A stretch of DNA of 64,000 nt from CAZTTH01 sp964615975 (lineage in GTDB: Bacteria > Verrucomicrobiota > Lentisphaeria > JABSQK01 > JAJFLO01). The notes below the pieces were generated by a model. The model had not been told where the DNA came from. It did not search any database and saw only the letters and a program-made list of their open reading frames with translations. The position numbers and the translations under genes were made by a program. Position 1 is the stretch's first letter; every line of letters begins with the position of its first letter. Location: contig CAZTTH010000008.1 of NCBI GenBank assembly GCA_964615975.1, positions 1-64,000 of the forward strand, in the 5' to 3' direction. This document shows positions 9,165 through 17,612 of this stretch, piece by piece.

Positions 9165-9298
9165 GCCCGCTAATCACACTAATCACACGAATTTTTAAAA
9201 AAGTCGAGGGCAAGAGAATTTATTGGCTTTTAGGCCGGCATGATCGAATCATCGTTTTCTTTCCTCTCTCATTCGCGTTATTGGCGTCATTCGCGGGC
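9165..9298. repeat. Dispersed intergenic inverted-repeat element, copy D
   Basis: Starts GCCCGCTAATCACACTAATC and ends TTGGCGTCATTCGCGGGC. The core is partly different (TTAAAAAAGTCGAGGGC inserted) but keeps TTATTGGCTTTTAGG and TTTCCTCTCTC. It separates the ATPase gene from the GxxExxY gene. Confidence 0.65.
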
Positions 9299-9313
9299 TG
9301 ATCTGCTTTCTGG

Positions 9314-9703
9314 TTATTTTTTAGCGGTAATCACCATCCGCTCCCATTCGAGTTTGGGATAATGCCCGAAATTCACCAGCAACCCCAGTTCGCATCCACT
9401 GGCATTGAGGTAGTTCAACACTTGCGCCCGGTACTCGTCCACCAATCCCGCCGCCGCTTTAATTTCGAGAATAATGCCATCGTAACAGACAAAATCCGGG
9501 GTAAAGGTCTGTTTCAATTTCCGCCCCTTGTATGTCAATTCGAATCTCACTTGCGGATTGAAAGGAATGGCTTGTAAGGCCAGCTCGATCTCCAAACATT
9601 CCTGATAGACTGATTCGAGGAAACCGCACCCTTTCTCGTTGTACACCTCAAAACACGCTCCCATGATTTGGTAACATTCGTCCGGGTAAATCAGTTCGCT
9701 CAT
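9314..9703 (-). CDS. GxxExxY family protein (complete)
   Basis: This 129-aa protein has the defining GFLESVYQECLEIEL segment (residues about 27-41), then FVCYDGIILEIKA and VLNYLNASGCELGLLVNFG, the usual order in this family. The IILEIKA segment resembles a nuclease-type core, but no activity is established. The ATG at 9701-9703 lies 12 bp after AGGAGA. It is flanked by repeats D and E, and its first third is duplicated at 1-111 and 766-815. Confidence 0.9.
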   Translation of the reverse strand: MSELIYPDECYQIMGACFEVYNEKGCGFLESVYQECLEIELALQAIPFNPQVRFELTYKGRKLKQTFTPDFVCYDGIILEIKAAAGLVDEYRAQVLNYLNASGCELGLLVNFGHYPKLEWERMVITAKK

Positions 9704-9739
9704 GATAAATCTCCTCTTGATCCTTACTTTTATGTTTCT

Positions 9740-9838
9740 GCCCGCGAATCACACGAATTTATTGGCCTTCAGGAAGGGTAGGATTGAATGAACTATTTTT
9801 TTCCTCTCTCATTCGCGTCATTGGCGTCATTCGCGGGC
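9740..9838. repeat. Dispersed intergenic inverted-repeat element, copy E
   Basis: Starts GCCCGCGAATCACACG and ends ATTGGCGTCATTCGCGGGC, with the ATTGGCCTTCAGGAAGG core shared with copies A and B. It joins the GxxExxY start to a csb2 3' relic, the same arrangement as at 109-316 and 813-1060. Confidence 0.7.
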
Positions 9839-9843
9839 AAGTT

Positions 9844-9938
9844 TTATTCGCTGATCAGCATCATTAGACCGAATCCACGATGCCGGCCTCGTCGATGCAC
9901 CAACACTCCTTCAACCAGTCGTTTGAAAATGATTTCAA
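9844..9938 (-). pseudogene. Relic of a csb2 3' end beyond the GxxExxY gene
   Basis: The minus strand reads EIIFKRLVEGVLVH then RGRHRGFGLMMLISE and TAA, aligned to the last 31 codons of csb2 at 968-1060. By hand count about 82 of 93 bases agree. Similarity stops at 9938. From 9939 to 10160 nothing is recognisable except AT-rich sequence before the nucleotidyltransferase gene. Confidence 0.75.
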
Positions 9939-10160
9939 CTGGTCTGGGGCTGGATCTAACCTCCAAGCTAAAGTATTTAATTTGCCAAATCATTTCCAAC
10001 TTGGGTAGATTGCTACTTGGCCTGCCCGGTTGTAATTAGACACTTGATTAGTAATTATCGAAAAATTTTGTACACTCTCTACTACTAAACAAATCTTGGA
10101 AAGATTACTTTTAATCAATCGATATACATATTGATTAATGAGATATGATGAGATGAAAAA

Positions 10161-10496
10161 ATGAATACTGTTACCTTCCTGCAAATACAACATTTAGTTG
10201 ACAGAATCGTTAAGGAGTTTGCTCCCGAACGAATAATCTTGTTCGGTTCATACGCTTCCGGACACCCCACCCCGGATAGTGATGTGGATTTATTTATCGT
10301 CATACCATCATCACGGAATTTTACCGAGCAGGCACTGGATATCCGCCAGCGGATCAATTGTGATTTTCCCTTGGATTTAATTGTGCGTTCACCGGAAGAA
10401 ATACGCCGCAGATTAAAGGCTAAAGACAATTTTTTTACTACTATCTTAAACGAAGGCAAGACGTTGTATGAATGTAGTCGTTCGGGAATGGATTGA
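10161..10496 (+). CDS. MNT-type nucleotidyltransferase (antitoxin of a HEPN/MNT pair)
   Basis: This 111-aa minimal nucleotidyltransferase shows the signature ILFGSYASGHPTPDSDVDLFIV (G-S followed by D-x-D), residues about 28-49. Its gene overlaps the downstream HEPN gene by 29 bp. In characterised MNT/HEPN modules the nucleotidyltransferase neutralises the HEPN RNase by AMPylation or binding; applying that here is by analogy. It lies downstream of an AT-rich gap at the edge of the CRISPR block. Confidence 0.88.
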   Translation: MNTVTFLQIQHLVDRIVKEFAPERIILFGSYASGHPTPDSDVDLFIVIPSSRNFTEQALDIRQRINCDFPLDLIVRSPEEIRRRLKAKDNFFTTILNEGKTLYECSRSGMD

Positions 10497-10887
10497 TAAA
10501 GCAGAAGGAGATTTGACAACAGCGATTCGTGAAAACCGTGCCCGCAGGAATCCTAATTATGATGCCGTCTGCTTTCATTCACAACAATGTATCGAGAAAG
10601 ATATGAAGGCCATCTTGCAAATGCATAACGTAAATTTTCACAAGACTCATGATCTCAATGTATTATTAAATGAGTGTTTGGTTTATTATCCTTTATGGGA
10701 ATCGTATCGCAACGCACTAAAAATGTTAACACAATATGCCACAGTTTTTCGGTATCCTGGAGAGTCGGCTACCAGGGAACAGGCAAAAAAAGCAGTTACG
10801 ATGGCAAAGCAATTCCATCACGAAATTCACTCGATCTTGCACAAAAAGTTTGGAGATGAAGTACCTGATACCATTGGAGAAGAATAA
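10468..10887 (+). CDS. HEPN domain protein (putative toxin of a HEPN/MNT pair)
   Basis: This 139-aa protein is a HEPN-fold candidate RNase. Family signs are the N-terminal WIDKAEGDLTTA, the central VCFHSQQCIEKDMKAIL, the KTHDLNVLL segment and the C-terminal RYPGESATREQAKKAV. The last of these is typical of the MNT-partner HEPN subgroup. A strict catalytic RxxxxH cannot be assigned with confidence. The 29-bp overlap with the nucleotidyltransferase supports co-expression. Confidence 0.85.
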   Translation: MNVVVREWIDKAEGDLTTAIRENRARRNPNYDAVCFHSQQCIEKDMKAILQMHNVNFHKTHDLNVLLNECLVYYPLWESYRNALKMLTQYATVFRYPGESATREQAKKAVTMAKQFHHEIHSILHKKFGDEVPDTIGEE

Positions 10888-10952
10888 GTGAGGCCTCGTT
10901 TCCCCGCATATGAATTTTCGGGATTTTTCGTATAGACCAAAACGTCGGACAT

Positions 10953-11948
10953 TCAGCCCGGCTTGACCTGATTGGCGCAGGCTCCCGACTTTTCAATCGC
11001 GGCAATATTCTCCAGGGTGGTCCGGGCGATGTTCTCCAGGGCATTGCGGGTAAAAAACGCCTGATGTCCGGTAATCACCACATTGGGAAAGGTCAGCAGG
11101 CGGGCAAAGACATCATCCTGCAATACAACACTGGATAGATCCTCAAAAAACAAATCGCCCTCTTCCTCATAGACATCCAGTCCGAGATAACCGATCTTGC
11201 CCGACTTCAAGCCCTCGATCACCGCGGCGGTATCGATCATGGCGCCGCGGCTGGTGTTGATCAGCATCACCCCGTTCTTCATGGCGGCAATCGCCTTTTT
11301 ATCGATCAGGTGATGGGTTTTTGGCGTCAGTGGACAATGGAGAGTGAGGATGTCCGCAACGGCATAGACCTCAGGTAAATCGGTATATCGCAGTCCAATC
11401 TTTTCCGCATCCACATGCGGAACGAGATCATAGGCAACCACCTGGCAGCCAAATCCGCGCATGATTCTGGCCACTTCAATGCCAATTTTGCCAGTGCCGA
11501 TCAGCCCGACAGTCAGACCGTGAAGATCAAACCCCAACAGACCGTCCAGGACAAAATTGCCGTCGCGCACCCGATTATAAGCACGGTGAATCTTGCGATT
11601 GAGGGTCAGGATCAATGCGGCGGTATGTTCGGCGACGGCATATGGCGAGTAATCCGGCACTCTGACCACCTTTATTCCATGGGTTTCCGCGGCTTTTAAA
11701 TCGACGTTATTAAAGCCGGCACAGCGTAAGGCGATCAGACGAGTCCCGCCCGCCGCCAATGCCGCCACAGTAGCCGCATCGAGGTGGTCATTAACAAAGA
11801 CACAGACCACGGGAAAGTCTCTGGCCAATGCTGTCGTTGCCTGATTGAGATGAGTTTCAAAAAACACCAACTCATGGTGGTAATTGACATTGGCGGCTTC
11901 CAGAAACCGCTGATCATAGGGTTTGGTGCTGAATACTGCTAGTTTCAT
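10953..11948 (-). CDS. ldhA: D-lactate dehydrogenase (2-hydroxyacid dehydrogenase)
   Basis: This 331-aa NAD-dependent enzyme reduces pyruvate to D-lactate in fermentation. It has the LdhA-type start KLAVFSTKPYDQRFL, the NAD-binding VGLIGTGKIG (residues about 147-156), INTSRGAMIDT carrying the substrate-binding arginine region, and GHQAFFT with the catalytic histidine. The GHQAFFT form distinguishes LdhA from other 2-hydroxyacid dehydrogenases. It is monocistronic, with an AAAGGAGG SD 8 bp before the ATG. The 2-hydroxyacid family is broad, so substrate is inferred from the motif set. Confidence 0.9.
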   Translation of the reverse strand: MKLAVFSTKPYDQRFLEAANVNYHHELVFFETHLNQATTALARDFPVVCVFVNDHLDAATVAALAAGGTRLIALRCAGFNNVDLKAAETHGIKVVRVPDYSPYAVAEHTAALILTLNRKIHRAYNRVRDGNFVLDGLLGFDLHGLTVGLIGTGKIGIEVARIMRGFGCQVVAYDLVPHVDAEKIGLRYTDLPEVYAVADILTLHCPLTPKTHHLIDKKAIAAMKNGVMLINTSRGAMIDTAAVIEGLKSGKIGYLGLDVYEEEGDLFFEDLSSVVLQDDVFARLLTFPNVVITGHQAFFTRNALENIARTTLENIAAIEKSGACANQVKPG

Positions 11949-11956
11949 TTCTTCGC

Positions 11957-11971
11957 CTCCTTTTAATTATA
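11957..11971 (-). promoter_or_regulatory. ldhA -10 box and SD
   Basis: On the minus strand TATAAT (11966-11971) lies directly upstream of AAAGGAGG. The -35 position has only a poor match, so this is a -10-dominated candidate promoter with a very short leader. Confidence 0.4.
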
Positions 11972-12087
11972 CAGATAAATGAATTTGATCGAATTCTTTT
12001 ATCTCCAATGATTCGGCCTATAGTATCAAACCATATTATTATTGCCAGCAAGAACGCAACCTCATTCATAACATTATATCGCTTCAC

Positions 12088-13311
12088 ATGTCTATTGCCG
12101 AACTAGAACAACTGAACCTGCAAACTCCCATCGAACACCTGCCCGATACGATCTGGGATGTGGTGATTGTGGGCGCCGGACCCGCAGGCGCTTATGCGGG
12201 AATCTGTCTGGCGAAAAAAGGGCTAAAACCCTTGCTGATCGACTCCTGCGCGTTCCCTCGCGACAAACCCTGCGGGGACGGCTTGATCGCCGACTCACTT
12301 AAATGTCTGGACAAGGTGGGATTATTGGAAACGGTGCAATCGTTGTCATTTACCACTAATTCATTGCAGGTCTACAGCCCATCCGGACATCATGTTGCCA
12401 TCAAGGGCCAGTTTCTCACCCTGAAACGGCGTTACCTCGATACCCTCATCGTTCAGGAGGCGGTGCGCGCCGGCTGTCGTCTGCTCCAGGGGACAGTGCA
12501 ATCAATCGTTTCATCTCCAGATCATAATCAGTTGGAAATCGCCGGGACTTCGACAGCAGTCAAAGCCCGCGTCGCGGTCATCGCCACCGGCGCCACCATC
12601 ACCCTGGCACAAAAACAGAACCTGGTGACCCGCCGTCAACCCAGCGGAGTCGCGATCCGGGGGTATCTCCGGTCAAAGTATCGCCTGGATGATCTGGTCA
12701 TTTCCTATGATCGCTCGATCCTTCCCGGTTATGCCTGGATATTTCCCCTCACGAATAACGAATACAATGTCGGCTGCGGCGCGTTTTACCGCAATGAGCA
12801 TGATACCATGCGGCTGAAAGAGGTGTTCAAAACTTTTATGGCGGAATTCCCGATTGCCAAGGAACTCCTCGCCCAAGGTGAAATGATTTCTCCCTTGCAC
12901 GGCTGTCCATTGCGCTGCGGCTTGACCGGGACAACGTATGGCAATGGCGGATCGCTGCTGGTCACCGGAGAAACCATCGGCACCACCTTCCCCTTCACCG
13001 GTGAGGGAATTGGGAAGGCAATGGAAGTCGGGGAAATGGCCGCGACAGTTATCGAGGAAGCATTGGCGAAAAACGATTTTGCTTTATTGAATTCATATAC
13101 CAGCCTGATCAATGGATTACATCCCCGTTATGACGGGTATAAACTGGCGGAAAAGTGGTGTTCGAATCGTTATTTCCTTGATTACGCCACCAAGTTAGCC
13201 GCCAAGGATGCCAAAATGCAGGAAGCTCTGAACGGGGTGGTAAACGAAACTGTTGACCTGAGAGAAAAGTTCACCTTTACCAATGCCCTGAAGATCTGGT
13301 TGCGGAATTGA
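12088..13311 (+). CDS. Geranylgeranyl-reductase family FAD-dependent oxidoreductase
   Basis: This 407-aa flavoprotein has the Rossmann dinucleotide motif VVIVGAGPAGAYAGICLA (residues about 25-42), FPRDKPCGDGL characteristic of the geranylgeranyl reductase family, and a second FAD motif GEGIGKAMEVGEMAA near residue 310. The family reduces isoprenoid chains of membrane lipids, quinones or pigments; the substrate here is unknown. A TTATAT box sits only 8 bp before the ATG and no SD is seen. Ferrochelatase follows downstream on the same strand. Confidence 0.85.
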   Translation: MSIAELEQLNLQTPIEHLPDTIWDVVIVGAGPAGAYAGICLAKKGLKPLLIDSCAFPRDKPCGDGLIADSLKCLDKVGLLETVQSLSFTTNSLQVYSPSGHHVAIKGQFLTLKRRYLDTLIVQEAVRAGCRLLQGTVQSIVSSPDHNQLEIAGTSTAVKARVAVIATGATITLAQKQNLVTRRQPSGVAIRGYLRSKYRLDDLVISYDRSILPGYAWIFPLTNNEYNVGCGAFYRNEHDTMRLKEVFKTFMAEFPIAKELLAQGEMISPLHGCPLRCGLTGTTYGNGGSLLVTGETIGTTFPFTGEGIGKAMEVGEMAATVIEEALAKNDFALLNSYTSLINGLHPRYDGYKLAEKWCSNRYFLDYATKLAAKDAKMQEALNGVVNETVDLREKFTFTNALKIWLRN

Positions 13312-13534
13312 GGCAGCGCCAGGCAATTTAGGGTTGCCGAAATATACTGAACACAATCGGGTTTTAATCAAAACTTGTATGATTACCAGCCCAATTGAAA
13401 CAGCGGTGTGCGAAAATCCGACTGCTTGCAGTCTATAACCGACCGCCATCACTGGAAATCTTGCTTTTTTAACCGCCAATAATGATTTTAATTTTCATCT
13501 CGGTTTGGCGTTTCTCCAAGAGTATTTTATCCCT

Positions 13535-14548
13535 ATGAACCCTGCGTATGATGCCATCTTGATTGTCTCGTTCGGCGGACCGGAAGGGCCCGACGAGGTG
13601 ATGCCTTTTTTGGATAATGTCCTGCGCGGCCGCAATGTACCCGAAGCGCGCAAACTGGCAGTGGCGGAACATTATTACCATTTCGGCGGAATCAGTCCCC
13701 TTAATCAGCAGAATCGGGAGTTGATTGCCGCTCTCCGGGCAGAACTGGATGAGGCTGGCATCGATCTGCCGCTGTATTGGGGCAATCGCAATTGGCATCC
13801 CCTGCTCACCGACACGCTGCGGCTAATGGGTGATGCCGGGATCAGGCGGGTCCTGGCTTTATTTACTTCGGCATATAGCAGCTATTCCGGCTGCCGTCAG
13901 TATCGGGAGAACCTCCAAGATGCCAGGACCACCGCCGGACGACCTGATATGGTTGTCGATAAAATCCGGGTCTTCTTTAACCACCCCGGTTTTATTGAAG
14001 CGAACACCAACCATATCCGGGCGGCCATGACTTCATTGCCGACGCTGGACAAATCCCATACCGCCCTCGTCTTCACCGCCCACAGCATACCCCTGTCCAT
14101 GGCACAGGGTTGCGCCTACCAAAAGCAATTGCGGCAAGCGTGCAAGCTGGTCACCGCAGCGCTGGTTTGGGACGATTGGGATCTGGTTTATCAAAGCCGC
14201 AGTGGTCCACCCCATCAGCCCTGGTTGGAACCGGATATCCTTGACCATTTGCGGCGGTTGCACGAAGCAGGGACACAAGCGGTGGTGATTTCGCCGATCG
14301 GCTTCATTTCCGATCATCTGGAAATCCTCTTTGACCTTGACACCGAAGCCCGGGAATTATGTCAGGAGCTCGGCATGACCATGGCGTTGGCCAAAACCGC
14401 CGGCGCTCATCCCGCCTTTGTGGCCATGATCCGCGAATTGATCGAAGAACGGCTGGGGTTGCGCGTTGACCGCCGTGCCCTCGGCCAGCTTGGTCCCTGG
14501 CATGATGTGTGTCCGGAAAATTGCTGCCTTCCAACCTCTATGAAATAG
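13535..14548 (+). CDS. hemH: Ferrochelatase
   Basis: Inserts ferrous iron into a porphyrin at the end of haem synthesis. The protein starts NPAYDAILIVSFGGPEGPDEVMPFL, with YHFGGISPLNQQN, then VFTAHSIP (the catalytic histidine segment) and SPIGFISDHLEILFDLD, all ferrochelatase hallmarks. The C-terminus CPENCC could bind an Fe-S cluster, as in some family members. The frame opens at 13505, but the ATG at 13535 aligns with the family start. No strong SD is present. Other haem genes are not in the window. Coproporphyrin ferrochelatase activity cannot be excluded. Confidence 0.93.
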   Translation: MNPAYDAILIVSFGGPEGPDEVMPFLDNVLRGRNVPEARKLAVAEHYYHFGGISPLNQQNRELIAALRAELDEAGIDLPLYWGNRNWHPLLTDTLRLMGDAGIRRVLALFTSAYSSYSGCRQYRENLQDARTTAGRPDMVVDKIRVFFNHPGFIEANTNHIRAAMTSLPTLDKSHTALVFTAHSIPLSMAQGCAYQKQLRQACKLVTAALVWDDWDLVYQSRSGPPHQPWLEPDILDHLRRLHEAGTQAVVISPIGFISDHLEILFDLDTEARELCQELGMTMALAKTAGAHPAFVAMIRELIEERLGLRVDRRALGQLGPWHDVCPENCCLPTSMK

Positions 14549-14646
14549 TGATCAGCGGCTTGGCTGAATTTACTGTCATGGATGAAAATCCAACATAATT
14601 AAAAGCATAACCCCCAGCTGGTATGTGTTTAATTATGGTCCATCGC

Positions 14647-15507
14647 TCAGGTTGACCCTGATTTTCCACGGCGCTTGTCTTCATTTCCTGCACTGTTTTG
14701 CCCGGCCTTCCGTTTATCGAAGTAGGGTTGCCATTTGGTGCCGTGCTTAGAAGATACAAATGACTTTGGCGCAACAGCATGCTTCTCGATGATGACGCAG
14801 AACGGGTAGAAATGGATCGAATGGATTGACTTCTGGAACTCATTCAAGTCGCCAAAGTGATTTAGCTGGTCAACGAGACTGGTCGCGTAGGCGGAAAAAT
14901 CATTCCCCTTTCCATGCACGTCTTCACAAAAATACACCCCGCCGCAACGCAAATGTGGAAGCATCTCTTCAAGCGTTATGCGCTGTTGCTCAGGTGTATG
15001 GCCGCCATCGTCGATCAAGATATCGATCGGAGGAGTATTTACTCTAAAGGCTTTCCAAAAGCTCCTATCAGCCTGGTCACCGATGCGCACGCTTATGTGA
15101 TCGTTTTCGTAGGACTTACAAGTCTCATTTATATCAACACCGTATATGTGACATTGGGGGCCGAAGTAGGATCGCCACATATCGAGGCTGCCGCCACTGT
15201 AGACGCCGATTTCCAATATATTAACCCTTCGCGCAACGAACTTTGAGAAGTGCCGTTGATATATCTCAAAGTAATGCCGCCATTTCCATATTCCGTGTCC
15301 TTCAGTATGATTCTCGAAGTAATCTCTCAGCGGATTTGCTGGCGGCAGTGCGGTTTCAACTGGTGCCCCGCCCTGCTCACGATACCGCGAAACATATTGC
15401 TCGGCCGTGAAGCGCGATGTTATCTTCCCCAACAGCACCAAGAAGAGCTTCGGAGAGGAAATGCCCGCAACCGCGAGGTTCCTGGCTTTTCGTAGATATC
15501 GTTTCAT
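14647..15507 (-). CDS. Class I SAM-dependent methyltransferase
   Basis: This 286-aa protein has SAM motif I as NILEIGVYSGGSLDMW (residues about 96-111), an acidic GVDIN after strand 2, and DILIDDGGHTPEQQ as motif IV. This pattern resembles small-molecule or sugar O-methyltransferases and the cephalosporin-hydroxylase-like group. The N-terminus (KRYLRKARNLAV) is basic. It is isolated on the minus strand between hemH and vapB, so the substrate is unknown. Confidence 0.75.
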   Translation of the reverse strand: MKRYLRKARNLAVAGISSPKLFLVLLGKITSRFTAEQYVSRYREQGGAPVETALPPANPLRDYFENHTEGHGIWKWRHYFEIYQRHFSKFVARRVNILEIGVYSGGSLDMWRSYFGPQCHIYGVDINETCKSYENDHISVRIGDQADRSFWKAFRVNTPPIDILIDDGGHTPEQQRITLEEMLPHLRCGGVYFCEDVHGKGNDFSAYATSLVDQLNHFGDLNEFQKSIHSIHFYPFCVIIEKHAVAPKSFVSSKHGTKWQPYFDKRKAGQNSAGNEDKRRGKSGST

Positions 15508-15919
15508 TGTGCGTTTTACCTTGTTGCCAAATTTATCTTACTGAATACCTACTATTTGCGTTTGAGTCAAACTGTCAATTCATCCTGGGAATTCTGCTTG
15601 TACTTGAGTCATTGAATCAACATTCCCCCTCCGCGTCTCGGCGCCTTGGCGTGATGATCATCATCTTTCGAACTGATTGCTATAAAAAAATATTCGTGAT
15701 CGCGTAATAATTTGACTGATTACGAATCGGGATACTTAAGAATATGGAATCATTACCTGCTTTCAATAAATATTCAGAAAATCGTTATGGCTTATCATCG
15801 TTCCCGAACATCGGCGCCAGCTCAAACATCGGTATTAATTGTTTTTTTTCGCTGATATGAAATTATTTTTAGGTGATTAATTGTTATCAGCGTATCATCG
15901 CATCACCATATCTATTATT
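15508..15919. other. Intergenic gap without a gene
   Basis: No supported gene is seen in these 412 bp. Around 15629-15654 there is a CTCCGCGTCTCGGCGCCTTGG segment resembling one arm of the dispersed intergenic repeats, and the rest is AT-rich. The promoters of the divergent methyltransferase and vapB genes must lie here but are not distinct. Confidence 0.5.
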
Positions 15920-16150
15920 ATGAGGACAACAATAACCATTGATGATGATGTATTTGAAGCAGCTCGAGCGCTGGCGCAAGCATCTGGCATAAGGCTTGGT
16001 CAGGCTCTTTCATTGCTGGCTCGGCGAGGATTGCGCGTTTCACTCGATAGTGCGAAAAAGCGTGGATTGCCTGTTTTTAAAGTCAACCAGGATGCCAGGA
16101 TTATCCCAAATGATCTCGCCTGTAAAATGATGGCAGAAGAAGCAACGTGA
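15920..16150 (+). CDS. vapB: VapB-like ribbon-helix-helix antitoxin
   Basis: This 76-aa protein starts MRTTITIDDDVFEAARALA, a ribbon-helix-helix DNA-binding N-terminus, and ends with a toxin-binding tail (VFKVNQDARIIPND). It matches antitoxins partnered with PIN-domain toxins. The frame opens at 15881, but the ATG at 15920 gives the normal family start. A broken vapC follows directly. Confidence 0.8.
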   Translation: MRTTITIDDDVFEAARALAQASGIRLGQALSLLARRGLRVSLDSAKKRGLPVFKVNQDARIIPNDLACKMMAEEAT

Positions 16151-16162
16151 AAATCAGCCCGA

Positions 16163-16570
16163 TTGGATACGAATGTGGTTCTGGCGTTAGGATGGCTGAA
16201 TCCTCAAGGTCAGCATCAGGCACATTTATGGTTTGCAATACAGTCAAAAAACGGCTGGGGCACTTGTGCTTTAACCCAACTTGGTTTTATTCGGCTCTCC
16301 GCCAATCCGGCAGATACAGAAAGTGCCGTTACTCTCCAAGAAGCTGCTGGTTTGTTAAAACAATGGACCTAACTGAATTCCCATTATTTCTGGGATGCTC
16401 CACCAGCAGATAATCCAACCATCTTCTCCCGTGCCATAGGGCATCAGCAAATCAATGACGCCTGGTTGGTGGAAGTAGCCCGTCATCACTCAGGAAAGCT
16501 GGTCACATTTGACCTCCGCCTGTCAGCCCACTCTAGCGAATCAGGGTTGGTCGAGGTAATTGAAACCTGA
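16163..16570 (+). pseudogene. vapC: vapC PIN-domain toxin, inactivated by an in-frame stop
   Basis: From a TTG at 16163 the frame reads LDTNVVLALGWLNP (the PIN-domain first aspartate) and GTCALTQLGFIRL, then meets TAA at 16370-16372 after LLKQWT. In the same frame it continues NSHYFWDAPPADN, GHQQINDAWLVEVARHH and GKLVTFDLRL, the PIN C-terminal half with its acidic residues, to a TGA at 16568-16570. No ATG exists in frame before LDTN; the frame after the vapB stop appears shifted. So the toxin has a nonsense mutation and probably a lost start. Confidence 0.85.
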
Positions 16571-16886
16571 AACAACTTTCAGGGATATGAAAATTTTATT
16601 AATCCGGTAGTAGAGTCAGACATATGATCCCAGACTGAACTGACACCGTGGTTAAAATTCTTCCCCGAATTCCTCGCCCCTGATCGCTGAATTGCCAGTG
16701 ATCGGCCATGCGCCCGGATTTGCCAAGGTGATCGAATTTAAGCCCGAATCCAGGTACTCAAAAAGTCCAACCGCGTTACTCAGATGGAGAATCCTTAGGT
16801 AAAGTGATTGAAAACATCATCAAGCTTGTTAATTTTACCCCCTTCATTGCGAAATTATAATACGACAATCAGGCGATAAAACAGGA
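16571..16886. other. Intergenic gap without a gene
   Basis: No ORF, hairpin or repeat stands out. It presumably holds the promoter of the DUF2760-hsp70 pair. Confidence 0.4.
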
Positions 16887-16901
16887 TTGAATTATCAACT
16901 T

Positions 16902-17453
16902 ATGAAACGTCTACTATCAGCGCTTAAAGCCTTCTGGCACATCCTTTGCGGTCGCGAAGAGGCTCCCCCTGTCCCGGTTCAACCAGAGTCAGTAAAACCA
17001 GCAACTGCTCCGGCAACACCTGCAGCGGCGATTACCGCCGCATCCAAATCAGCTTCATCGGATAAACATACATTTCAACACGGCGCCATCTATGCCCTGG
17101 TGCTGTTGCAACGGCATGGCCGCCTGATTGATTTTCTTCAGGAAAAGCTGGACGACTACAGCGACGAACAAATCGGCACTGCCGTCCGTCAAATCCATCA
17201 TGATTGCCAGGTGGTTTTCACCGAGAATTTTCACCTCCAGCGTATCCTGCCAGAGGAAGAAGGACAGCCCATAAAATTCGAAAAAGCTGTCGACCCTCTG
17301 GCAATCAAACTGACTGGCGCCATCCCCGCCGCGCCTCCCTACCAGGGGGTGTTGCGTCACAAGGGATGGAAGATTGGTAAAATTCATTTGCCGGAACGGA
17401 GCGGGAAAATCGATCCCCACATCATTGCCGCCGCGGAAGTGGAAATCGCTTGA
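16902..17453 (+). CDS. DUF2760 domain protein
   Basis: This 183-aa protein has an N-terminal hydrophobic/linker segment rich in Pro, Ala and Ser (residues about 18-55) and a C-terminal DUF2760 domain. The domain shows FQHGAIYALVLLQRHGRLIDFLQEKLDDYSDEQIG, VRQIHHDC and GVLRHKGWKIGKIHLPE. DUF2760 genes are commonly next to divergent Hsp70 genes, as here, and the function is unknown. A TTG at 16887 is an alternative start. No good SD is seen. Confidence 0.85.
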   Translation: MKRLLSALKAFWHILCGREEAPPVPVQPESVKPATAPATPAAAITAASKSASSDKHTFQHGAIYALVLLQRHGRLIDFLQEKLDDYSDEQIGTAVRQIHHDCQVVFTENFHLQRILPEEEGQPIKFEKAVDPLAIKLTGAIPAAPPYQGVLRHKGWKIGKIHLPERSGKIDPHIIAAAEVEIA

Positions 17454-17504
17454 ATCGTATCCCGGGATTAAAGGATGATGATGGTGGTATAACTCATAAA
17501 TAAA

Positions 17505-17605
17505 CCGTTGAACTCATTAACCTGCGAACCTTATAACCTATTAACTCTTTAACCTCTTAACACTGAACCCCATTAACCTTTGAACCTTGAACTTTATTAA
17601 TCCCA
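17505..17605. repeat. Degenerate short tandem repeat upstream of hsp70
   Basis: About ten imperfect units of the type TTAACCTNTGAAC, with a period of roughly 9-12 bp, fill the gap between the DUF2760 gene and hsp70. There is no SD in it. It may be a decayed microsatellite. Confidence 0.55.
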
Positions 17606-17612
17606 TACCCCC

